Assembly (NCBI GenBank): GCA_965658435.1
Contig: CBFHSE010000019.1
Coordinates: 1 to 28,383, forward strand
DNA length: 28,383 bases
Origin: JADHLN01 sp965658435
GTDB lineage: Bacteria; Pseudomonadota; Alphaproteobacteria; Rickettsiales; JABIRX01
Reading direction: 5' to 3'
Below are positions 6,462-15,426 of the stretch, piece by piece. The position numbers and the translations under genes were made by a program. The notes beneath the pieces were generated by a model. The model had not been told where the DNA came from. It was given only the letters and a program-made list of their open reading frames with translations, and did not search any database. Position 1 is the first letter of the stretch. Each line of letters starts with the position of its first letter.

Positions 6462-8620
6462 AGAGATAAAGAGCTATTATAAATATCCTTAAGGATATTA
6501 ATTGTTATTTCTTGGCCATCGATAATTATATTATCCGCTATAGTTGATCCTAATTTTGTTATTTTTATATTTTTGGAGTTTGCTAATTCGATGATTTCTT
6601 TATTTTTATTAGTGGTTATTATATATCTTCCTTGTGTTTCAGAAAAATAATACTCTTCATCAGTCAGAGAATTGCTAATATTTTTAATATTAAATCCTAT
6701 ATTATTTATAAAACTCATTTTTGTAAGAATTGTAATTAAGCCACCATCTGAGACATCATTTACAGAGCTTATTAAATTTTTGTTAATAAGATTTGAGATG
6801 AAATCTGCATGAGATTTTTCTGTTTCAAGATGCACCTCAGGTGAGTTACCAGAAGATTCATTTAATATTTCTGTTTGAAAAATTGATCTACCTAATTCGC
6901 TTTTGGTTTCTCCAATAATAAATATATCTTCGTTAATATTAGTTAAATAATTTTTTATTATTTTATTTATATTTTTTATATATCCAACAGCACCAATATT
7001 AGGACATGGTTTTATTGCTTTGCCATTTGTTTCATTGTAAAGAGATACATTTCCTGAGATTACTGGGTATTTTAAAAATTTTGATGCATCTCTAATTGCT
7101 TCTATTGATTTTACAATTTGTCCCATTATTTCTTTTCTTTCAGGATTTCCAAAATTCAAGCAATTTGTTATTGCCATTGGTTTTGCTGATAATATTGTTA
7201 AGTTTCTATATGTTTCGCATACCGCTTGTAATGTTCCTGCATAAGGATTTGCTTCAACATATCTTGGTGTGCAATCTGTTGTTGCTGCAATTGCTTTGTT
7301 TTTATTATGAATTTTTACTATTCCTGAAGCAATATTTTGAGCTTTAATAGTGTCATTCATTACAGCATTATCATATTGCTCATAAATTTGATGTTTCGAT
7401 GCTATGTTTGGATTTGCAATAATCTTCTTTAGAGAATCTATTATATTTATTTCTTTATTTTTATTATATTCATAATTTTTATGTTCTTTAGGTTCTATCC
7501 ATTTTCTGTCATATTTTGGTGCTGAGTCTGATAACGGATTTACTGGTATGTTAGTTACAATCTTGCTGTTATGCTTTAAGATAAGGTGTTTACTATCTGT
7601 TATTTCACCGATTGTACTGCAATCTAAATCCCATTTCGCAAATATTTCTTTTGCTAAATTTTCTTTATTAGGTTTTATAACCATTAACATTCTCTCTTGG
7701 CTTTCTGAAAGCATTATTTCATATGGTGTCATATTTTCTTCTCTTACAGGAACCATATCTAGATCTATCTCTATACCAGTACCTCCCTTTGCAGACATTT
7801 CAATAGAAGATGAGGTTAGTCCAGCTGCTCCCATATCTTGAATTGCTATTATTGCATCTTCTTGCATTAGCTCTAAACATGCTTCTATTAATAATTTTTC
7901 TTTAAATGGATCACCAACCTGTACAGTAGGCCTTTTTTCTGATGACTCATCATCAAATTCTTGGGAGGCCATAGTTGCACCATGGATGCCATCTCTTCCA
8001 GTTTTGCTTCCTACATATAAAATTTTTGAACCTATTTCTGATGCTGCTGAATAGAAAATCTTATCTTTTTTTGCATGTCCAATACACATAGCATTAACTA
8101 ATATATTGCCATTATAAGATGAATCAAAAATAATATCCCCAGCTATATTTGGAACACCTACACAATTCCCATAACCAGAAATCCCGGCACTGACTCCATT
8201 TAAAAGAAATTTAGTTTTTTCATGAGAATATTCACCAAAGCGTAATGAATCTAAAATTGCAATTGGTCTAGCACCCATTGTAAATACATCACGCATTATT
8301 CCTCCAACTCCAGTTGCAGAGCCTTGATAAGGTTCAATAAATGATGGATGGTTATGACTTTCCATTTTAAATATAATGGCATCATCATCTTCTACATCAA
8401 TTATGCCTGCATTTTCACCAGGTCCACAAATAACAAAATCTTCTTGTGTATGTAATTTTGCTAGGTGAAGTCTTGTTGATTTATATGAACAATGCTCGCT
8501 CCACATTACAGAAAAAATTCCTAATTCTGTTATATTTGGTTCTCTTTTTAATATTTCCAGAATTTTTTGATATTCTTCTTGTGATAAGCCATGAGATTTA
8601 ATGGTTTCTTGTGAGTGCAT
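6458..8620 (-). CDS. purL: PurL, phosphoribosylformylglycinamidine synthase subunit (short form)
   Basis: PurL makes FGAM from FGAR with ATP and ammonia from glutamine in de novo purine synthesis. At 720 residues this is the short, Bacillus-type PurL that works with separate PurS and PurQ (glutaminase) proteins; neither is in the window. Motifs are WSEHCSYKSTR near residue 40, CGPGENAGIIDVEDDDA, the ATP/metal site ESHNHPSFIEPYQGSATGVG and the second AIR-synthase-like half with ATTDCTPRYVEANPYAGT. A 98-base gap separates it from yggS upstream; I see no convincing promoter boxes there, though one is expected. tolB follows with a four-base stop/start overlap. Confidence 0.96.
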   Translation of the reverse strand: MHSQETIKSHGLSQEEYQKILEILKREPNITELGIFSVMWSEHCSYKSTRLHLAKLHTQEDFVICGPGENAGIIDVEDDDAIIFKMESHNHPSFIEPYQGSATGVGGIMRDVFTMGARPIAILDSLRFGEYSHEKTKFLLNGVSAGISGYGNCVGVPNIAGDIIFDSSYNGNILVNAMCIGHAKKDKIFYSAASEIGSKILYVGSKTGRDGIHGATMASQEFDDESSEKRPTVQVGDPFKEKLLIEACLELMQEDAIIAIQDMGAAGLTSSSIEMSAKGGTGIEIDLDMVPVREENMTPYEIMLSESQERMLMVIKPNKENLAKEIFAKWDLDCSTIGEITDSKHLILKHNSKIVTNIPVNPLSDSAPKYDRKWIEPKEHKNYEYNKNKEINIIDSLKKIIANPNIASKHQIYEQYDNAVMNDTIKAQNIASGIVKIHNKNKAIAATTDCTPRYVEANPYAGTLQAVCETYRNLTILSAKPMAITNCLNFGNPERKEIMGQIVKSIEAIRDASKFLKYPVISGNVSLYNETNGKAIKPCPNIGAVGYIKNINKIIKNYLTNINEDIFIIGETKSELGRSIFQTEILNESSGNSPEVHLETEKSHADFISNLINKNLISSVNDVSDGGLITILTKMSFINNIGFNIKNISNSLTDEEYYFSETQGRYIITTNKNKEIIELANSKNIKITKLGSTIADNIIIDGQEITINILKDIYNSSLSL

Positions 8621-8718
8621 TTTGTAAATTTCTATTTTCTGATTTTTGTTTTTATAAATATAAATATTTTTTAAATTAAGTCTATTGTTTATTATATGTT
8701 TAAGCTATGGTTTAGTTG

Positions 8719-9390
8719 CTAGCTGTAACCCTCTCTTAAACCAAATATACTTGTTCCTATTCTTACTTGGCTTGTACCAATTTTAATGGCTTCTTTGTAA
8801 TCACCACTCATGCCTTGGCTAAGGTAATTTAGATTATTTTCTTTGGCTATTTTTTTCATAAATGCAAAAAATGGTGCGGGGTTTTCATCTTTAGGTGGAA
8901 TACACATTAATCCTTTTATTGGAAGATTTAGATCATTTCTGGTAAACTCGATAAATTCATTAGCTATTTCTGGTTCTATTCCATATTTTTGTTCTTCTTT
9001 GCCTATATTGATTTGTATTAGCATTTCTTTTGTTTTACTTGATTCAGTTAGGTGCTTTGAGATTTCTATAGCCAGTTTTTCATTATCGATTGTTTCTATC
9101 ATATCAAATAGTTTTAAAGCTTCTTTAACTTTGTTTCTTTGAAGATGTCCTATAAAATGAAGTTTTATTTTGTGGTTGTTTTTTTGAATATTTGGCCATT
9201 TTTCTTTTGCTTCCTTGATTTGGTTTTCTGCAAAATATAAATGCCCAGCATTAATTAATTCTAAAATTTTATTTACTGGTTGTTTTTTGCTTACAGCAAT
9301 TAATTTTATTTTTTCTTGTTGCCATTTTTTTGATTCTGATTCAATTTCATTATTAATTTTATCAAGGTTATCTATTATTAATTGAGGCAT
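8719..9390 (-). CDS. YggS/PLPBP family pyridoxal phosphate homeostasis protein
   Basis: This COG0325 protein binds PLP and buffers the cellular PLP pool and amino/keto acid balance; it has no known enzymatic reaction. From the ATG at 9390 it has 223 residues, close to the family norm. The PLP lysine lies in LIAVSKKQP (K35). Other family motifs are YFAENQIKEAKEKW, HFIGHLQRNK, MLIQINIGKEEQKYGI, GLMCIPP, LSQGMSGDYKEAI and VRIGTSIFG. A TTG at 9414 in frame would add eight residues; the ATG fits the usual start (about eight residues before the ..NLDKI.. helix). Its 5' end faces the ThiE-like gene head-to-head with only three bases between the chosen starts, a pairing common in Alphaproteobacteria. 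Confidence 0.93.
   Translation of the reverse strand: MPQLIIDNLDKINNEIESESKKWQQEKIKLIAVSKKQPVNKILELINAGHLYFAENQIKEAKEKWPNIQKNNHKIKLHFIGHLQRNKVKEALKLFDMIETIDNEKLAIEISKHLTESSKTKEMLIQINIGKEEQKYGIEPEIANEFIEFTRNDLNLPIKGLMCIPPKDENPAPFFAFMKKIAKENNLNYLSQGMSGDYKEAIKIGTSQVRIGTSIFGLREGYS
9384..9387 (+). promoter_or_regulatory. Shine-Dalgarno GAGG for the TTG start of the ThiE-like gene
   Basis: GAGG at 9384-9387 lies six bases before the TTG at 9394. It supports that TTG over the in-frame TTG at 9382, which has no such site. The motif lies inside the first codons of yggS on the other strand. Confidence 0.45.
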
Positions 9391-9393
9391 GGT

Positions 9394-9939
9394 TTGTTTA
9401 AATTTAGTGGTCAAATTTTACTTAGTTCTATAGAAAAGCTTAAAGATCCATTTGTTGCAATAGAAAAATTAGATAATAATTCAATTTTTATTTTAAGAGA
9501 TGAAGCTGGGTTCAAATATCAGCATGAATTTATAAAAAAGATAAGATCTTTTTGTACTAAGAAAAATATTTTATTTTTTGTGCAAAACTTATCATATGCT
9601 AAGAAATATAATGCTGATGGTCTTTCTTTGAAAGAAAAAGATAGGTTTTTAAAGGTAGGTGATAAAAATTTAATTATTTGTCAGTCATGTCATGATTTAC
9701 AAACTGCTAAAGTTGCCATTATGTATAATCGTGATTTTATAATTCTTTCTTCATTATTTACAACTACTACCCATCCTAAGAGAAGACCTCTTGGAATTGT
9801 GAAATTTAATAGAATATTGCAGCAATTAGATATAGCTGTTGTTGCTCTTGGTGGTATCAGAAAACATAATATTAGCTATTTATCTTCCCTAGATGTTTGT
9901 GGATTTGCTGCAATTGATTATTTCTTATATGATAAATAA
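9394..9939 (+). CDS. ThiE/TenI-like protein (thiamine phosphate synthase superfamily)
   Basis: The fold and ending match the ThiE/TenI family of TIM barrels: VAIEKLDNNSIFILRDE near the start, LICQSCHD (compare VSTHD of ThiE), SSLFTTTTHPKRRPLG (compare the phosphate-loop region GHVFPT.TK) and VALGGI near the end. True ThiE joins HMP-PP and thiazole phosphate. Here the QLR.K and FINDYW/VHLGQ substrate motifs are replaced (FFVQNLSYA, DGLSLKEKD), so catalysis is doubtful. This degenerate form beside yggS is common in Alphaproteobacteria and its role is unsettled. No ATG is suitable; TTG 9394 follows GAGG by six bases and gives 181 residues. TTG 9382 is an alternative overlapping yggS. The last 15 bases overlap the convergent transporter gene. 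Confidence 0.7.
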   Translation: MFKFSGQILLSSIEKLKDPFVAIEKLDNNSIFILRDEAGFKYQHEFIKKIRSFCTKKNILFFVQNLSYAKKYNADGLSLKEKDRFLKVGDKNLIICQSCHDLQTAKVAIMYNRDFIILSSLFTTTTHPKRRPLGIVKFNRILQQLDIAVVALGGIRKHNISYLSSLDVCGFAAIDYFLYDK

Positions 9940-11331
9940 TTTTGTATAAATAATAATTAAAATAAGACTAATAATATTAGCGAAAATTCCTGTTTTAATC
10001 ATATCACTTATTTTTATATATCCGCTTGAGAATATTATAGCATTTGGAGGAGTGGACATTGGTAGGATAAATGCTGTTGAAGCTGCAATTGTTGCCGGCA
10101 AAGACAGAGATAGGGGTGATCCTGTTATATTCATTGAAATTACTGTTAGTACAGGAATTAATATTGCTGTTAATGCTAAATTACTCATAAATTCTGTAAA
10201 TAACATTGTTATTAATACTGTGATAAAAATTATTATAATAAATTCATAATTTGCAAAATTTTCAATATAATTGCCAATTAATTCGACAAATCCTGATTGT
10301 TCCATTGCGCTAGCTAGAGATAATCCTCCGCCAAAAAGTAGTAATGTACCCCATGAAATTTCTTTGCAATCATCCCAATTTAAAATAAAGTCATTTTCTT
10401 TTTTACTTGGGATGATAAATAAAGCTGCAGACCCTATAAGTCCAATTGCTACATCAGAAATCTCAAATGGAAAATATGTTTTGAATATCCAGCTAAAAGA
10501 AACTAATAGAAATATACTACATATGATTTTTTCTTGGTAGGTAATTTTGCCTAATTTCGTTATTTCTTCTTTAATAAAATTACTCTCATTTTTGGTTTTT
10601 ACTTTGATTTTATCTAATTTGAAAAATATGAAATATAACCAAGTTGATAATAGTAATAATAATGAAAGTGGAAAAAAAAGAATAAACCATTCACTAAATA
10701 AAAAATCATAATTTAATGATTCGTTAAGATAGGCAATTAATATTGCGTTAGGGGGTGTTCCTATTATTGTAGCGATACCTCCAATTGATGCTGAATAAGC
10801 AATGGCTAGTAATAATATTTTTGCGAATTTATTGCTATCCTGACTTTGTTTTTTTATTAAGGTTATTATTGAAAGGGCAATAGGTAACATCATAATTGTT
10901 GTTGCGGTATTACTAATCCACATACTGATTAACGCTGTTGAAATCATAAAACCTAACAATATTCCTTTTGGTGATGATCCTGTTAATCTTAAAATATTAA
11001 GAGCAATTCTTTTGTTCAGATTCCATTTGCTTATTGCAAGTGCTAATATGAAGCCACTTAAAAATAAAAAAATTACTTTATTGCCATAATTTGCTGACAC
11101 TTCATTGAGATTCATTAGATTAAAGCTGGGTAATAATATTAACGGTAATAGGGAGGTTATAGGAATCGGTAATGTTTCAGTTATCCAAAATGAAAATATT
11201 AATGTTGCTATAGCTAATGTTGTTAATATTTTTTGATTGAAAATTTCATTTGTGGGCAAATTATAGATAATTAGAGATAATATTATTGATATGCCGGCTG
11301 AAATTATCTTTTTTTGATAAATATTTTCCAT
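9925..11331 (-). CDS. DASS/SLC13-family sodium-coupled anion (dicarboxylate-type) transporter
   Basis: This is a polytopic inner-membrane protein of 468 residues with about 11-12 hydrophobic segments. It belongs to the divalent anion:sodium symporter family, which includes VcINDY and human NaDC/NaCT. Visible signatures are WITETLPIPITSLLPL, the first SNT motif ISNTATTIMMLPIAL (about 140-154), IGTPPNAILIAY after the first hairpin, FMSNLALTAILIPV as the second SN motif, and MSTPPNAIIFSSGYI near the C-terminus. The substrate cannot be read from the sequence; C4-dicarboxylates, citrate or sulfate-like anions are all possible in this family. It lies 47 bases downstream of map on the same strand and could be cotranscribed. 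Its 3' end overlaps the ThiE-like gene by 15 bases, convergently. Confidence 0.9.
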   Translation of the reverse strand: MENIYQKKIISAGISIILSLIIYNLPTNEIFNQKILTTLAIATLIFSFWITETLPIPITSLLPLILLPSFNLMNLNEVSANYGNKVIFLFLSGFILALAISKWNLNKRIALNILRLTGSSPKGILLGFMISTALISMWISNTATTIMMLPIALSIITLIKKQSQDSNKFAKILLLAIAYSASIGGIATIIGTPPNAILIAYLNESLNYDFLFSEWFILFFPLSLLLLLSTWLYFIFFKLDKIKVKTKNESNFIKEEITKLGKITYQEKIICSIFLLVSFSWIFKTYFPFEISDVAIGLIGSAALFIIPSKKENDFILNWDDCKEISWGTLLLFGGGLSLASAMEQSGFVELIGNYIENFANYEFIIIIFITVLITMLFTEFMSNLALTAILIPVLTVISMNITGSPLSLSLPATIAASTAFILPMSTPPNAIIFSSGYIKISDMIKTGIFANIISLILIIIYTKLFII

Positions 11332-11378
11332 TAGAAGCTAAATTTATTATTTAGATTGGTAAATTATTTAATTTAAAA

Positions 11379-12146
11379 TTAAACTACTAATTTATTTTTT
11401 GATTTTGTAAAAATTTCGCAGCCATTATGAGTTACACCAATTGTATGTTCAAATTGGGCTGAAAGTGATCTGTCTTTGGTTACAACAGTCCAGCCATCTT
11501 TTTTGATTTTAGTTGGATATTCTCCAATATTTATCATTGGCTCAATTGTAAAAAACATGCCTTCTTTAATTTCCTCTCCTGTGTTTTTTTTGCCAAAGTG
11601 AAGTATATTAGGATCTGTGTGAAATATTTGTCCAATACCATGACCGCAATATTCTCTAACTACAGAGTAATTTCGAGATTCTGCATAATTTTGGATAATA
11701 TGGCCTATATCACCTGTTTTTATTCCTGGTTTTACAATATTAATTGCTTGCATTAGAGCTTCATATGTTGTTTCTACTAATTTTTTGGCTTTAATAGATG
11801 GTTCACCAATAAAAAACATTCTGCTGGTATCTCCATGCCAGCCATCAAGAATTACAGTAACGTCAATATTTAATATGTCTTTAGTTTTTAACGGTTTATC
11901 ATTTGGAATGCCGTGACATACAACATGATTTATTGAGGTGCAGATAGATTTTGGAAAACCTCTATAATTTAGGGGAGCTGGAATTGCATTATTTGCTAAT
12001 ATGAAATCATAACATAATTTATCTAAATGGTTTGTGGTTACACCTTCTTTGACAAAATCTGTAATATAATCAAGAGTTTCTGCGGCTAGTTTTCCTGCGG
12101 CGCGCATTTTTTCAAAATCTTCTTTTTTGTGGATTTTTATTGCCAT
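11379..12146 (-). CDS. map: Methionine aminopeptidase, type I
   Basis: Map removes the N-terminal methionine from nascent proteins, acting at the ribosome in the cytoplasm with two divalent metals. The 255-residue length matches type Ia bacterial enzymes. All five metal ligands are present: D95 and D106 (IDVTVILDGWHGDTSRMF), H169 (CGHGIGQIFHTDPN), E202 (FFTIEPMINIG) and E233 (SAQFEHTIGVT). His79 in CHGIP corresponds to the conserved active-site His. It starts 50 bases from the divergent CinA-like gene. That short gap must hold the regulatory sites for both genes, but I see no clear -35/-10 pair. Confidence 0.97.
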   Translation of the reverse strand: MAIKIHKKEDFEKMRAAGKLAAETLDYITDFVKEGVTTNHLDKLCYDFILANNAIPAPLNYRGFPKSICTSINHVVCHGIPNDKPLKTKDILNIDVTVILDGWHGDTSRMFFIGEPSIKAKKLVETTYEALMQAINIVKPGIKTGDIGHIIQNYAESRNYSVVREYCGHGIGQIFHTDPNILHFGKKNTGEEIKEGMFFTIEPMINIGEYPTKIKKDGWTVVTKDRSLSAQFEHTIGVTHNGCEIFTKSKNKLVV

Positions 12147-12196
12147 TATTCAATTTTTATATCTATGTTACTAATAATCACTTATATAACAATGAA

Positions 12197-12943
12197 ATGA
12201 AAAATAAACAAGTAACCTCAGCGGTAATAATTATTGGTAATGAAATTTTAAGTGGTAGAACAAAGGACTTAAATATAAATTTTTTAGCTAACTCACTTGT
12301 TGATATTGGTATAGACTTAATAGAGGTTAGGATCGTTAAAGATATAGAAAGTGATATAATATTTGCTCTTAATGAGTTAAGAGTTAAATATGATTTTATC
12401 TTTACTTGTGGAGGTATTGGTCCAACTCATGATGATATAACTTCTGCTTCTATTGCCAAAGCTCTAGGGATTGAGATTGAAAGAAATAAAGTGGCTGAAA
12501 ATTTATTAATTAATTATTATTCTAAGGATAAATTAAATGAGGCAAGATTAAAAATGGCAGATATTCCATTAGGTGCAATTTTGCTTGATAACCCAGTTAG
12601 TTCAGCACCTGGATATAAAATTTCAAATATTTTTGTATTTGCTGGTGTGCCAAGAATTATGCAAGCAATGTTTGAAGCTGCTAAAGAATATTTAATTAAA
12701 GGTGATAAGGTTTACACAAAATCTATATCTGTATATGTTACTGAGGGTGACATAGCTAAGGAGCTTTCTGATTTGCAATCTAGATATCCTGAAATAGAAA
12801 TGGGTAGTTATCCCTTTATAAGGAATGAGAGGTTAGGAACTTCTTTGGTTTTTCGTTCATCTCACACAGGTAAGCTTAATGATTCTTATGAAATAATGCT
12901 TAAAATTTTAAAAGACAATAAAATTGAAATAGATGCTTGCTAA
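12197..12943 (+). CDS. CinA N-terminal-domain (COG1058, MoaB/MoeA-like fold) protein
   Basis: This is a stand-alone 248-residue version of the CinA N-terminal domain, the MoCF-type fold shared with MoaB and MoeA. Related domains hydrolyse ADP-ribose-type pyrophosphates. Motifs: IIIGNEILSGRTKDLN near the N-terminus, FTCGGIGPTHDDITS in the nucleotide-binding loop, NPVSSAPGYKI and IFVFAGVPRIMQAMF. The C-terminal nicotinamide-mononucleotide deamidase domain of full CinA is absent, as in many alphaproteobacterial homologues annotated as molybdopterin-binding or competence/damage-inducible protein A. I chose ATG 12197, which puts the AVIIIGNEI strand at the usual distance from the start. A TTG at 12140 would add 19 residues and overlap map. 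Confidence 0.87.
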   Translation: MKNKQVTSAVIIIGNEILSGRTKDLNINFLANSLVDIGIDLIEVRIVKDIESDIIFALNELRVKYDFIFTCGGIGPTHDDITSASIAKALGIEIERNKVAENLLINYYSKDKLNEARLKMADIPLGAILLDNPVSSAPGYKISNIFVFAGVPRIMQAMFEAAKEYLIKGDKVYTKSISVYVTEGDIAKELSDLQSRYPEIEMGSYPFIRNERLGTSLVFRSSHTGKLNDSYEIMLKILKDNKIEIDAC

Positions 12944-12997
12944 AATTACAGATATTGCTAATATTTACTAAGTTTTTTCAATATAAAATTTACAGGA

Positions 12998-15415
12998 ATG
13001 AAAAATAAAATGACAGAAGAAAATAGCAATGTGAATGAATCCTATAAAGCTTCATCTATTAAGGTTCTAAAAGGTTTAGAAGCTGTTAGAAAGCGTCCAG
13101 GTATGTATATTGGTGATACTGATGATGGGTCAGGTTTGCATCACATGGTTTATGAAGTATTAGATAATTCGATTGATGAAGCATTAGCTGGTCATTGTAG
13201 CAATGTTACGGTTACTATTAATGCTAATGGAAGTGTAACAGTTAGTGATGATGGAAGAGGTATACCAGTAGATATTCATCCTGAAGAAGGTGTTTCAGCT
13301 GCTGAGGTGATTATGACACAATTACATGCTGGAGGTAAATTTGATAAGAATTCATATAAAGTATCAGGTGGATTGCATGGAGTAGGTGTTTCTGTTGTTA
13401 ATGCACTTTCAAAATATCTTGAGCTACGTATTTTTAGAGATGGAAAAGAATATTTTGCCAGATTTGAAGATGGAGTAACGGTTAAACATATTGAAGAGCT
13501 TGGAGATTCTAGTGATAGAAAAGGCACAGAAGTTACTTTTTTTCCATCTTTAGATATTTTTTCATTTATAAAATTTGATTTTGCCATTTTAGAAAGAAGG
13601 ATAAGAGAGTTAGCCTTTTTAAATTCTGGTGTAAAAATTTATCTAACTGATAAAAGATCTGATGAAAATAAAGAGCTATTATTTCACTATGAAGGTGGTA
13701 TAGCTGCATATGTTAAATTTCTTGATAAATCCAAAACAGCAATAACAGATATTGTTGAGTTTAAGGGTGAAGATAATGGTATAGCTGTTGATATAGCTCT
13801 AGAATGGAATGATAGCTATCATGAAACAACTTTTTGTTTTACAAATAATATAAGGCAAGCTGATGGAGGAACACATTTATCTGGTTTTAAAGGAGCTTTA
13901 ACAAGATCTGTAAATAATTATGTTACTAAATTTTTGGCATCTAATAAGAAAGATAAAATATCTATTACTGGAGATGATATTAGAGAAGGAATGACAACTG
14001 TAATTTCTGTAAAAGTACCAGACCCTAAATTCTCATCTCAAACAAAAGATAAATTAGTAAGTTCAGAAGTTAGAGCTGTAGTTGAATCTGTTGTTTATGA
14101 TAAATTAAATAAGTGGTTTGAAGAAAATCCTAAAAATGCAAAATTAATAATTTCAAAAATTCAAGAAGCTGCAAATGCAAGAGAGGCTGCAAGAAAAGCA
14201 AGGGATCTCACAAGAAGAAAAGGAGCTTTAGAAATATCCTCATTACCTGGTAAGCTTGCTGATTGTCAGGAAAAAGATCCTACATTATCTGAAATATTTA
14301 TTGTTGAGGGTGATTCTGCAGGTGGTTCTGCAAAACAAGCAAGATCAAGAAAAACTCAGGCAATATTGCCTTTAAGGGGGAAGATTTTAAATGTAGAAAA
14401 AGCGCGTTTTGATAAAATGTTATCCTCGCAGGAAATTGGAACTTTAATAAGTGCTTTGGGTACTGGAATTGGCGTTAATGATTTTAATCTTGATAAATTA
14501 AGATATCATAAGATTGTAATAATGACAGATGCAGATGTTGATGGATCTCATATTAGAACTTTACTGCTTACTTTTTTTTATAGGCAGATGCCTGAGATAA
14601 TTGAAAATGGTTATTTATATATAGCAAAACCTCCATTATATAAGGTTAAAAAAGGTAATAGTGAAGTTTATTTGGCTGATGATAAGGAGCTAGAAGAATA
14701 TTTGATAAGTAACTCCTTAAATGATTGTAGGTTAAAATTATTAGATAATGATGAGATTTCTGGTGATCCATTAGGTAGTTTAATAAGAGATCTAGTTAAG
14801 CTAAATAAATATTTTGAAAAATTATCTGTGCATATTCCTGCTAAAATAATTGAGATTGCTGCTATTAATGGTTTCTTCTCTTCTGATATTGATCAATCAT
14901 TTATTATAAATTTTGAATCTTCTCTTAATAAATATTTATCTGATGAATATGGTACAAAATGGAGTGTAAATAACTTTGAAAATGGTTTTGAGTTAGTTAG
15001 GTTGTCTCGAGGAGTTAAAGAAGTTTTTTTACTAAAGAGTGATTATAAAGAAACTATAGAGGGAAGAGAAATAAATAATATTATCTCTAACTATATTAGT
15101 TTATTTGGAGATAGGTTACAATTTATCAATAAGGATAAGATTTCTATTGCTAATACTCCTTGTGAATTACTAGAAATAATTTTTTCTTTATCTAAAAAAG
15201 GCCTAAATATTCAGAGATTTAAGGGGTTAGGTGAAATGAATCCAGAGCAGCTTTGGGAAACAACTCTTGATCCTGATGCCAGAACTTTGTTAAAGGTAAA
15301 GCTTGATAAGGAGGGTAGTGCGGATGAAGTATTTTCAACATTAATGGGTGATGTTGTTGAGCCAAGAAGAGATTTTATTCAAGCTAATGCATTAAATGCT
15401 AATTTGGATGCATAA
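12998..15415 (+). CDS. gyrB: DNA gyrase subunit B
   Basis: GyrB is the ATPase/TOPRIM subunit of DNA gyrase, which introduces negative supercoils. The 805 residues contain the GHKL ATPase motifs (VLDNSIDEA, DDGRGIP, GGLHGVGVSVVNALS), the transducer lysine in FSSQTKDKLVS, the TOPRIM acids (EGDSAGGSAKQARSR and DADVDGSHIRTLLLTFF), and the C-terminal QRFKGLGEMNPEQLWETT. The EGDSAGGSAKQ and QTKDKL motifs favour GyrB over ParE. ATG 13010 (starting MTEEN) is an alternative start four codons in; AGGA directly precedes the first ATG at only one base. The gene sits between the CinA-like gene and dapF, not beside dnaN or recF. Confidence 0.97.
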   Translation: MKNKMTEENSNVNESYKASSIKVLKGLEAVRKRPGMYIGDTDDGSGLHHMVYEVLDNSIDEALAGHCSNVTVTINANGSVTVSDDGRGIPVDIHPEEGVSAAEVIMTQLHAGGKFDKNSYKVSGGLHGVGVSVVNALSKYLELRIFRDGKEYFARFEDGVTVKHIEELGDSSDRKGTEVTFFPSLDIFSFIKFDFAILERRIRELAFLNSGVKIYLTDKRSDENKELLFHYEGGIAAYVKFLDKSKTAITDIVEFKGEDNGIAVDIALEWNDSYHETTFCFTNNIRQADGGTHLSGFKGALTRSVNNYVTKFLASNKKDKISITGDDIREGMTTVISVKVPDPKFSSQTKDKLVSSEVRAVVESVVYDKLNKWFEENPKNAKLIISKIQEAANAREAARKARDLTRRKGALEISSLPGKLADCQEKDPTLSEIFIVEGDSAGGSAKQARSRKTQAILPLRGKILNVEKARFDKMLSSQEIGTLISALGTGIGVNDFNLDKLRYHKIVIMTDADVDGSHIRTLLLTFFYRQMPEIIENGYLYIAKPPLYKVKKGNSEVYLADDKELEEYLISNSLNDCRLKLLDNDEISGDPLGSLIRDLVKLNKYFEKLSVHIPAKIIEIAAINGFFSSDIDQSFIINFESSLNKYLSDEYGTKWSVNNFENGFELVRLSRGVKEVFLLKSDYKETIEGREINNIISNYISLFGDRLQFINKDKISIANTPCELLEIIFSLSKKGLNIQRFKGLGEMNPEQLWETTLDPDARTLLKVKLDKEGSADEVFSTLMGDVVEPRRDFIQANALNANLDA

Positions 15416-15426
15416 AATGGGTATAT

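Noticed and set aside
7096..7841. Open frames antisense to purL (7096-7347 and 7548-7841)
   Set aside because: Both are Leu/Phe/Ile/Ser-rich translations of the purL complement; PurL is certain on the other strand. The same applies to frames antisense to the transporter, gyrB, the dehydratase, yggS and batD.
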